Of a DNA stretch of 8,036 bases, positions 1 through 4,929 are shown piece by piece. The notes below the pieces were generated by a model, which was not told where the DNA came from, did no database searches, and saw only the letters and a list, made by a program, of their open reading frames with translations. Origin of the DNA: JACKII01 sp963974445 (GTDB lineage Bacteria; Pseudomonadota; Alphaproteobacteria; Bin95); contig CAXBDI010000144.1 of the NCBI GenBank assembly GCA_963974445.1, positions 1 through 8,036 on the forward strand. Direction: 5' to 3'. The position numbers and the translations under genes were made by a program. How positions within the stretch are numbered: the first letter of the stretch is position 1; the number at the start of each line of letters is the position of its first letter.

Positions 1-2
1 CC

Positions 3-131
3 TACCTCGCATCGTGGTTGGAAGTGCTGAAAGAGGACAAGACCGCAATCCGCAAAGCCTTCTCGCAGGCACAGAAGGTCGTCGATTTCCTCGACGACCT
101 GCAACCCGAAGAACTGGAGCAAGCAGCATAA
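3..131 (+). CDS. ArdC-like antirestriction / ssDNA-binding zincin metallopeptidase, C-terminal end (partial)
   Basis: Only the last 42 codons are present, reading in frame from base 3 to a TAA at 129-131; the start lies left of the window. The tail begins YLASWLEVLKEDKTAIRKA and continues with an A/Q-rich helix and an acidic end. This matches, from memory, the typical C-terminus of ArdC-family proteins (a DUF1738 ssDNA-binding N-terminal domain plus a C-terminal zincin-like metallopeptidase), which end in a block like Y-x-x-x-WL-x-VLK-x-DK-x-AI followed by AQ-x-AADYL. ArdC proteins bind ssDNA and protect incoming DNA from restriction, and phage homologues often sit beside replication genes. 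The HExxH metal site would lie upstream and cannot be checked here. The TAA shares its last A with the ATG of the next gene (TAATG), so the two are translationally coupled. Family call fairly secure; function inferred. Confidence 0.72.
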   Translation, partial: YLASWLEVLKEDKTAIRKAFSQAQKVVDFLDDLQPEELEQAA

Positions 132-562
132 TGTACCAGCCGAGAGCCTTCCCCGTCCTCGACCCAGAAACCGACGAGTGGTTTCTGCGGTTGATGACGC
201 ACGACGACGACGCCTGCGGCACCCTATTCGACAGAGCGGAGACGCCGAGAGAGGCACAGGAGCGGAGGTATCAGGCGCGGCAGGCACGCGACGTTGTGAT
301 AATGCGGCAGCGCGGTCAGGAGGCGCGGGACAATCTCATCGCCAAACGTAAGCGGGGGATACTCAGCTCCGAGGCCACGCGCCTTGCCAAGGAAGAACAC
401 GCTATAAAGAAACGTGCCCATGTGGAGCGAGTTTATGATCTCATAAGTCACCGCACCATAGACATGCACGGGGCCATCGAGCTACTGGCCCGGCATGGCT
501 TCACCAAGAACGACGCAATATCGGAACTTCAATACATCAACAGACACCGGAGACTGACATAA
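131..562 (+). CDS. Hypothetical charged helical phage protein (143 aa)
   Basis: I do not recognise this protein. The start is the ATG at 131, which overlaps the upstream stop codon as TAATG and has GGAG at 116-119. An in-frame ATG at 14 would run over the ArdC-like gene and has no advantage. The N-terminus is acidic and aromatic (VLDPETDEWFLRL, DDDACG). The middle (about residues 40-100) is rich in R, K, E, Q and A and is probably a long helix or coiled coil. The C-terminal 45 residues form a predicted helical unit with the phrase AIELLARHGFTKNDAISEL, the look of a small helix-turn-helix or winged-helix segment, and end in a basic tail. No cysteine pairs, signal peptide or membrane segment are visible. 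It could be a small nucleic-acid-binding protein, but that is inference. The stop codon shares one base with the next ATG (TAATG at 560-564). Confidence 0.8.
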   Translation: MYQPRAFPVLDPETDEWFLRLMTHDDDACGTLFDRAETPREAQERRYQARQARDVVIMRQRGQEARDNLIAKRKRGILSSEATRLAKEEHAIKKRAHVERVYDLISHRTIDMHGAIELLARHGFTKNDAISELQYINRHRRLT

Positions 563-1089
563 TGCTGTATCACCACACATCACTGGGCCACCTTCCGTAC
601 ATTCTCATGGAGGGTGCCCTCATCCCCACGATCCCACAGTCGGACGAGTGGCCTGCAGACTTCGTCTGGGCCACGACCGACGAGCGCGGTGACCGGACGA
701 CCGGCATCTGCTCCCACGGTCGGGAGAAGAGACTGCCGCACGTCCGTATCGGTTTGAAACCAGACCTCTTCCTGCCGTGGATCGAGCAGGCCGACGCAGC
801 CGAGTGGGATATGGAGACCCGCCGTCGCCTGATCGAATACGCCGTCGCCATGGGCCAGCACGCTACGAACGGCTGGTACGCCTGTCAGGAGAAAGTTCCG
901 GTCTCCGAGCTGCTGTCCATCGAGATGAAGACGTGGACAACGCCGTGGCAGGACATCACGCTCGACAAGGTTCTGGCGGTCGAGGACGACGCCCTGACTT
1001 TCGAGGCGGGTGGCCGCTCATGGTGGGCCGTTCGCAAACTGGCCGATGGTCGGCTACACTACATCTGCAAAGAAGGAGAGATCGAATGA
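562..1089 (+). CDS. Uncharacterised protein with an ADP-ribosyltransferase-fold-like N-terminus (175 aa)
   Basis: The start is the ATG at 562 with GGAG at 549-552, coupled to the previous gene by TAATG. Residues 1-20 read LYHHTSLGHLPYILMEGAL. This is the Y-H-x-T-S...LP-x-IL-x-x-G-x-L arrangement that opens many ADP-ribosyltransferase-fold proteins, including DarT-like and KptA-like families, where the His contacts NAD. It is followed by FVWATTDERGDRTT, which resembles the hydrophobic-W-x-TT strand of a related phage and proteobacterial family of hypothetical proteins, and by VRIGL, a likely core strand. I cannot assign the catalytic Glu with certainty; E157 or nearby acidic residues are possible. 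The protein is short, soluble and Trp-rich. If it is an ART it might modify host proteins, nucleic acids or NAD-related targets. The alternative is an inactive or unrelated fold. ATGA overlap with the next gene. Confidence 0.82.
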   Translation: MLYHHTSLGHLPYILMEGALIPTIPQSDEWPADFVWATTDERGDRTTGICSHGREKRLPHVRIGLKPDLFLPWIEQADAAEWDMETRRRLIEYAVAMGQHATNGWYACQEKVPVSELLSIEMKTWTTPWQDITLDKVLAVEDDALTFEAGGRSWWAVRKLADGRLHYICKEGEIE

Positions 1090-1268
1090 TTGAATGTATG
1101 GCCTGCGCAGGCGACCTGCGTCCCCTCGGCTTCCTCGGAACCCGCATTCACTTCCGGTGCCGAAATTGCGGCATGGATCACATGACCAGCGTCGATCACA
1201 TGGAAGAAGAAGAGATCGAGCAGATGATGCTGGCCATCGAAGTTGACATCGCAAACGATAACGTGTAG
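1086..1268 (+). CDS. Small zinc-ribbon protein (60 aa)
   Basis: The start is the ATG at 1086, overlapping the upstream TGA (ATGA) and preceded by a good Shine-Dalgarno, AAGGAGAG at 1073-1080. Two CxxC knuckles are visible, C4-x2-C7 and C25-x2-C28, spaced as in a rubredoxin-like or zinc-ribbon module. After them comes an acidic stretch with EEEEIEQ and a D-rich C-terminus. Such mini zinc ribbons are common in phage early regions and may bind nucleic acid or host proteins such as RNA polymerase subunits, but nothing in this sequence shows the target. The same frame is open for about 300 bases upstream inside the preceding gene; that extension lacks the cysteine logic and a ribosome binding site, so I reject it. 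It ends 31 bases before the helicase start. Confidence 0.82.
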   Translation: MIECMACAGDLRPLGFLGTRIHFRCRNCGMDHMTSVDHMEEEEIEQMMLAIEVDIANDNV

Positions 1269-1282
1269 TTATCAGAACATCA

Positions 1283-1296
1283 TACAGGAGGTTAAA
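1283..1296 (+). repeat. 14-base Shine-Dalgarno repeat, copy 1
   Basis: TACAGGAGGTTAAA occurs here before the helicase and again, identical, at 4907-4920 before the polymerase. The match extends beyond what ribosome pairing alone requires. Confidence 0.7.
1286..1292 (+). promoter_or_regulatory. Strong Shine-Dalgarno of the helicase gene
   Basis: AGGAGGT is a full match to the anti-Shine-Dalgarno end of 16S rRNA and lies 7 bases before the ATG at 1300. It fixes the helicase start there rather than at an in-frame ATG at 1243, which lies inside the zinc-ribbon gene. The surrounding 14-base string TACAGGAGGTTAAA recurs before the polymerase gene at 4907-4920. Confidence 0.85.
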
Positions 1297-1299
1297 ATT

Positions 1300-2640
1300 A
1301 TGAAGCAGTTGCTTCCCCATCAGATAGCTGATGCTGCGTTCTTGGCATCCAAATCCTTCGCCGGTAATTTCTCCGGCATGGGATCAGGCAAAACCCTCAC
1401 CGCACTCGAAGCCACCCGCCTCGTAAATGAGAGCGAACATCGTTATGCGCGAACCCTAATTATCGGACCTCCTATATCCCTCTCTATGTGGAAAGAAGAG
1501 TTCGAAGCGCACGCCGGGATGGCCGCACAAATCGTGCGTACAGGAAAAGAACCTTTTGGCCCGTGTGCCGCCTTGATCATGTCCTACCAGATCGCGACCA
1601 AGCGCCGTGACGACCTGAAGGCTCTGGGTGCCAAGGTGCTGATCCTCGACGAGAGCCACGCTCTCAAGAACAGCACGGCCAAGCGGACCAAGGCCATCAT
1701 CGGACGGCACGGTATCTGCGAGAGCGTCGACCATACATGGTGCCTGACCGGCACGCCCTCGACGCGGTGGAACGACGACCTGTTCACCTTCATGTGCCGT
1801 GCCGACGCAAAGTCCCTGACCGGCAACATCGGCAAGCTGGACATGAGCCGGTTTCGGTTGCGGTACTGCATCACGCAGAAGAAGAAATTTTCCGCTGCCC
1901 AGCGGTTCCCCATCGAGGTCACCGTCGGCAACCGCAATACAGACGAGCTGAATGGCCTGCTCTTCGGTGGCATGGCCGTGCGCCGTGAGCTGGCCGAGGT
2001 CTGGGCAGCTATGCCGCCCCTGACCATCAACCGGCTGGACGTGCAGCTCGATCTGGACCCTGAGCTGAAGCAGATGCTGAAGTCCATGGACAAGCAGTCC
2101 CTGAACGAAATCCGTGAGGACATCGCCAAGAACGAGGAGCACATCTCGACCATGCGCCGGAAGCTCGGCGTGGCGAAGGTCAAGCACTCGGTCTCTGAGA
2201 TCGTCGATCGCATCGAGGCAGGCATCAAACCCATCCTCGTCGGCGCGTGGCACACTGACGTCATCGATAGCCTTATAGCCGAGCTTGTCGATAGGAGCCT
2301 AGACGTCGGCTGCATCGACGGCAGGGTCTCTGGTGATCTGCGAGATCAGATGGTCGTTAAATTCAACGACGGTACACTAGACGTCCTCGTCGGACAGATC
2401 GGTGCCATGGGCGTCGCCATCAATATGCAGGGCGGCTCGCACATTATCTGTGTCGAGGAAGACTGGTCGCCTGCGATCATGGATCAGTTCTACGCCCGGT
2501 GCCACAGGATCGGGCAGGCCAACCACGTCCACGTCGATATTTTCCAGAGCGACACCAAGCTCGACCAAGCCGTCCGGCGCATCTCGACTGCGAAGGCGCG
2601 TGGACACAACACACTCATGGCACAGGGAGACGCAGCATGA
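1300..2640 (+). CDS. SNF2-family (superfamily 2) DNA helicase / translocase
   Basis: A 446-residue ATP-dependent dsDNA translocase of the SNF2/Swi2 type. The start ATG at 1300 follows AGGAGGT. Motifs in order: a Q-motif-like LLPHQ at residues 4-8; Walker A GMGSGKT at 26-32; motif II DESH at 117-120; motif III LTGTP at 149-153; a motif IV-like KPILVGAW near 308-315; and motifs V-VI containing G-x-GAMGVAINMQ and the diagnostic Q396-x-x-AR-x-HRIGQ ending at Q406. All catalytic elements including the arginine finger region are present, so it should be active. It is compact for SNF2, with both RecA lobes and little else. In phages such proteins are common in replication and recombination blocks; likely jobs are remodelling protein-DNA complexes, branch migration or assisting replication. 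It is not a hexameric replicative helicase. The ATG of the next gene overlaps its TGA (ATGA at 2637-2640). Confidence 0.95.
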   Translation: MKQLLPHQIADAAFLASKSFAGNFSGMGSGKTLTALEATRLVNESEHRYARTLIIGPPISLSMWKEEFEAHAGMAAQIVRTGKEPFGPCAALIMSYQIATKRRDDLKALGAKVLILDESHALKNSTAKRTKAIIGRHGICESVDHTWCLTGTPSTRWNDDLFTFMCRADAKSLTGNIGKLDMSRFRLRYCITQKKKFSAAQRFPIEVTVGNRNTDELNGLLFGGMAVRRELAEVWAAMPPLTINRLDVQLDLDPELKQMLKSMDKQSLNEIREDIAKNEEHISTMRRKLGVAKVKHSVSEIVDRIEAGIKPILVGAWHTDVIDSLIAELVDRSLDVGCIDGRVSGDLRDQMVVKFNDGTLDVLVGQIGAMGVAINMQGGSHIICVEEDWSPAIMDQFYARCHRIGQANHVHVDIFQSDTKLDQAVRRISTAKARGHNTLMAQGDAA

Positions 2641-2876
2641 GCTACAAAACTAGACAAGACCTGCAGGACGACATCTACGAACTGCAGGCCGAGCTGGATC
2701 GCAGCAAGAAACTTCTCGGTCAGTGCATGGAGCGGCAAATCAATCCGCCGGTCATGCTCAAGGCGCTGGATCAAGAGCACCTCGACCTGTGCTGCGACGA
2801 GGCCATCGAGGTTACACACATGAGCTACCGGAAAATACTCGGTCGGTTCTACTGGAAAATGGATTACGGAATATGA
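2637..2876 (+). CDS. Hypothetical protein with N-terminal coiled coil (79 aa)
   Basis: Not recognised. The ATG at 2637 overlaps the helicase stop as ATGA and is preceded by AGGGAG at 2624-2629, so it is coupled to the helicase. Residues 1-30 (TRQDLQDDIYELQAELDRSKKLL) have heptad-like spacing of L and I, suggesting a short coiled coil and so dimerisation or docking onto a partner. The second half has adjacent cysteines (LDLCCDEA) and an aromatic, basic end (RKILGRFYWKMDYGI). Two cysteines are too few for a standard zinc site. It could be an accessory factor of the helicase; only position supports that. The same frame is open further upstream (2499) inside the helicase, but without a ribosome binding site. 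Confidence 0.75.
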   Translation: MSYKTRQDLQDDIYELQAELDRSKKLLGQCMERQINPPVMLKALDQEHLDLCCDEAIEVTHMSYRKILGRFYWKMDYGI

Positions 2877-3112
2877 CCGAGAATATAAAAACGACGGCCA
2901 ACATGCTTCAGCCAACACCGCCAGAGTTCGACTGGGCAGCACTGCTTCCAGAGAACGTCGAACCCGCCATCCGAGGAACCGTCGGTATGCTGGATCACTG
3001 CCTCTTCAGCCAGCCGCTGGAATTGGATTACATGCAACTGCTCGTCACCCGCCTACAGGACGGCCTTCAACGAGCAGTAGAAATCAGGGAGAGTTTAAAT
3101 GAAGCCCTTTAA
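2873..3112 (+). CDS. Hypothetical small acidic protein (79 aa)
   Basis: Not recognised. The ATG at 2873 overlaps the preceding TGA (ATGA), with only a weak GGA upstream, so translation is probably by coupling. The N-terminal 25 residues are polar with P and T and probably disordered; residues 25-79 look helical and amphipathic (ILVGML-like and LQDGLQRAVEIRESL segments), with acidic residues dominating. There are no metal-binding or catalytic motifs. The final 14 bases overlap the start of the nuclease gene in another frame. An acidic, helical protein between a helicase and a nuclease could be a partner or inhibitor of either, but this is speculation. Confidence 0.72.
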   Translation: MTENIKTTANMLQPTPPEFDWAALLPENVEPAIRGTVGMLDHCLFSQPLELDYMQLLVTRLQDGLQRAVEIRESLNEAL

Positions 3113-4091
3113 GGAATTAGTGATCATCGGTTCCGACATCAACGATGCCGGTAAGTTCGATCAGAAGAAACGTGACGCGCACCTCAACGCATCCGAGGCC
3201 ATGACCTGCATCCGTAAGCAGTGGTATCAGAAGAACGGTGCCGAGCAAACGCCACAGGACTGGGGCTATGCACGCCGCGGCACCCACGGCGAGAAGTTCC
3301 TCGTCGAGAGCCTGATCGCTGCCAACGTCCCACTGGAATACACGGGCCGGGATCAGCTCAGTCTGCAGGACGAGAAGCGGAAGATCAGCTCGACGCCTGA
3401 CGGCGTAATAAAATACGACGACGTGTGGGTCGTGCCTGAGTTCAAGACCATCGATCCGCGCACCAACAAAGGCAACCTGCCGAAGACGGCACACGTCGCC
3501 CAGCTTGAGATCGCTATGGAACTGATCGATCAACAAATCGACCGGCCAGACGGTGTCGAGATCAAGGGCGTGCTGATCTACATGGACGCCAGCAACTACC
3601 ACGACATCGCAGAGTTCCCGGTGCCGCGTAACAAAGCGATCCTCGATCAGATGGCCAAGCGTGCGGCCAAGATACTCCGCACCAAGGACGTGGCCAACCT
3701 CGACCGTGAGGGCAAACGCAACGGCGGCAAAGAGTGCCAGACGATGTGTTCTTTCAAGGGCGTCTGCGGCGTCAACGAAGAGAAGGTCGTCGACCGTACC
3801 CGTGCCAACCGTGGCAGCAACATGGATGCTGGCGCGATCCGGTACATGGAGCTGAAGGATATGGAAGACGGCATCAAGGTCGAGAAGGCCGCCATAGCCG
3901 AGGACATAAAGAACGGCCTCGTACAACGTAACACTAACAAGGTGATGGTAGGGAATATTGAAGTGTCCCTCGCCGTCGCCAAAGGACGCGCTTCTTTAGA
4001 CAAGAAGCTCGTAGCGGCTGCAGGCATCGACCTGTCGCCGTTCGAAACCATCGGTGCTCCTTCTGAGCGGCTGACGGTAAAACGGGCATAG
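3099..4091 (+). CDS. PD-(D/E)XK nuclease, RecB/Cas4-like with a four-cysteine (Fe-S) signature
   Basis: A 330-residue exonuclease-type protein. The ATG at 3099 lies 6 bases after AGGGAGAG and overlaps the previous gene by 14 bases. The nuclease core is clear: GTHGEKFLVESL (the early helix with a conserved E), S-T-P-D101-G, then P-E114-F-K116-T forming the PD...ExK metal site, followed by a Q-containing helix (HVAQLEIAM, Q135) equivalent to the RecB-family QxxxY motif. C37 in TCIRKQWY and a C-terminal cluster C213-x3-C217-x5-C223 reproduce the one-plus-three cysteine layout that holds a 4Fe-4S cluster in Cas4, AddB and related nucleases. Expected activity is metal-dependent ssDNA or end-resecting exonuclease, feeding recombination or breaking down host DNA. 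No CRISPR array or Cas1 is near, so it is a phage recombination nuclease and not part of an adaptation module. The last 70 residues are of unclear role. Confidence 0.92.
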   Translation: MKPFKELVIIGSDINDAGKFDQKKRDAHLNASEAMTCIRKQWYQKNGAEQTPQDWGYARRGTHGEKFLVESLIAANVPLEYTGRDQLSLQDEKRKISSTPDGVIKYDDVWVVPEFKTIDPRTNKGNLPKTAHVAQLEIAMELIDQQIDRPDGVEIKGVLIYMDASNYHDIAEFPVPRNKAILDQMAKRAAKILRTKDVANLDREGKRNGGKECQTMCSFKGVCGVNEEKVVDRTRANRGSNMDAGAIRYMELKDMEDGIKVEKAAIAEDIKNGLVQRNTNKVMVGNIEVSLAVAKGRASLDKKLVAAAGIDLSPFETIGAPSERLTVKRA

Positions 4092-4128
4092 TGCTCAACT
4101 GCAAACTTAGAAAATAGGAAATAGTAAA

Positions 4129-4833
4129 ATGGGAAATTCCCTCACTAGCTACCTCGACACTGACAACCTGCCGTCCATCGATGGAGATGCCATGGCAGGC
4201 GCACTAATGGACGCGGCTGACGGTGCCACCTCTGGCGGCGGCGACGGCCTCGACTACCTGTCCTTCTCTGGAAAGACAGGCATCTATGCCCTCGGCAAAA
4301 ACAAGGATGAGGTCGATCCCGACCAGCTCTATCTGGTTGAGCCTCAGACTTTCTCAGGCGGCTGGGTATGCTGGAAAGCATCCAAGCCAATCGACCGCGT
4401 GCAGTGGTCTGTCTACAAGGCCGATGAACAGGCAGTCGGTATCAACGACCTCGAATACCACGGCCCCTACCGGGAGAACGCAGGCGAAGGCTGGCAGCAG
4501 TTGCTCGGCTTCGCGTGTATCGGACTGGACGTCGTGAACTCTCAGGTGTCGTTCAGCTCGACCTCCAAGTCTGGCCGGAACGCCATCGGTGATCTGATGC
4601 AGGAGATCGGTGCTAGGTCTGCTGCAGGTGAACCGAACATGCCGCTGGTCACTTTCGATAAGACCAGCTTCGAGGCTCAGGGCTTCAAGCAGTACAAGCC
4701 GGTGCTGGACGTCGAGGCATGGGTGACCCGTGAGAGTGCGGCGGCTTACATGGCCGGTGATCTGAATGAGGATCAGCTCATCGCAGGTGATAAACCGAAG
4801 GCGAAGCGGAAGAAGAAGTCCCGCAAGAAGTAG
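4129..4833 (+). CDS. Conserved-type phage protein of unknown function, possible ssDNA-binding or recombination partner (234 aa)
   Basis: The start is the ATG at 4129 with TAGGA at 4115-4119. Residues 1-45 are a low-complexity, D/G/A-rich leader. Residues 45-200 look like a compact beta-rich domain: LSFSGKTGIYALG, then VEPQTFSGGWVCWKASKP, then a GPY...GW segment, SFSSTSKSGRNAIGDL, and FKQYKPVLDVEAWV. I recall similar phrases (GW-x-CWK, a TSK-GG-like turn, P-VL-x-x-x-WV) in uncharacterised phage proteins encoded beside RecB-like nucleases and polymerase A genes. The C-terminus is strongly basic (KPKAKRKKKSRKK), the opposite of the acidic tail of bacterial SSB, and suited to nucleic-acid contact. 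The neighbours and the beta-rich pattern suggest an ssDNA-binding or annealing role; this is inference. It is the last gene before a strong terminator. Confidence 0.88.
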   Translation: MGNSLTSYLDTDNLPSIDGDAMAGALMDAADGATSGGGDGLDYLSFSGKTGIYALGKNKDEVDPDQLYLVEPQTFSGGWVCWKASKPIDRVQWSVYKADEQAVGINDLEYHGPYRENAGEGWQQLLGFACIGLDVVNSQVSFSSTSKSGRNAIGDLMQEIGARSAAGEPNMPLVTFDKTSFEAQGFKQYKPVLDVEAWVTRESAAAYMAGDLNEDQLIAGDKPKAKRKKKSRKK

Positions 4834-4839
4834 CCACAT

Positions 4840-4880
4840 AAATTTACCCCCGCCTCATTGCTGGGGCGGGGGTAGATTTT
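4840..4880 (+). terminator. Rho-independent terminator between the recombination block and the polymerase
   Basis: An 18-base-pair stem (4840-4857 with 4862-4879) with a four-base TTGC loop: the outer half is AT-rich (AAATTTA/TAGATTT), the inner half GC-rich (CCCCCGCCTCA/TGGGGCGGGGG), with only two G:T wobbles. The 3' side ends in a TTTT run at 4877-4880. It starts 7 bases after the stop of the 234-residue protein. The A-rich 5' flank and T-rich 3' flank mean it could stop transcription in both directions. The rest of the 96-base gap (4881-4929) holds only the polymerase leader; I see no convincing -35/-10 pair there. Confidence 0.88.
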
Positions 4881-4906
4881 CATAAGTGCTATTTTCCACT
4901 AGAAGC

Positions 4907-4920
4907 TACAGGAGGTTAAA
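4907..4920 (+). repeat. 14-base Shine-Dalgarno repeat, copy 2
   Basis: Second identical copy of TACAGGAGGTTAAA, in the polymerase leader just downstream of the terminator. See the copy at 1283-1296. Confidence 0.7.
4910..4916 (+). promoter_or_regulatory. Shine-Dalgarno of the polymerase gene, unusually long spacing
   Basis: AGGAGGT is a full anti-SD match, but 13 bases separate it from the ATG at 4930, longer than the usual 5-9. No in-frame ATG, GTG or TTG lies closer. A seven-base direct repeat GAAGCTA flanks it (4902-4908 and 4924-4930, the second copy ending in the A of the start codon). The poor spacing may moderate polymerase translation. Confidence 0.7.
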
Positions 4921-4929
4921 CCGGAAGCT

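Noticed and set aside
14..130. Upstream start at base 14 for the 143-residue protein
   Set aside because: The region encodes the ArdC-like tail in another frame; the ATG at 131 has a GGAG and the typical TAATG coupling.
777..1085. Upstream extension of the zinc-ribbon frame
   Set aside because: It runs inside the ART-like gene, has arginine-rich shadow composition and no Shine-Dalgarno, while the ATG at 1086 has both a good site and an ATGA overlap.
1456..2253. Long open frame on the minus strand opposite the helicase (265 codons)
   Set aside because: The plus strand carries complete helicase motifs over the same bases. The minus product is rich in H, V, D, L and R without motifs, as expected for an antisense shadow in GC-rich DNA.
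3117..3926. Long open frame on the minus strand opposite the nuclease (269 codons)
   Set aside because: It is antisense to a well-supported PD-(D/E)XK nuclease, has no ribosome binding site, and its composition (V, D, L, H rich) is that of a shadow frame.
3099..4091. CRISPR-Cas adaptation module (because of the Cas4-like nuclease)
   Set aside because: There is no Cas1 or Cas2 and no repeat-spacer array in the window; the neighbours are phage replication genes.
4881..4929. Sigma-70 promoter for the polymerase (TATTTT at 4890-4895)
   Set aside because: The -35 position would fall in the GC-rich terminator stem with no match to consensus, so I do not call it.
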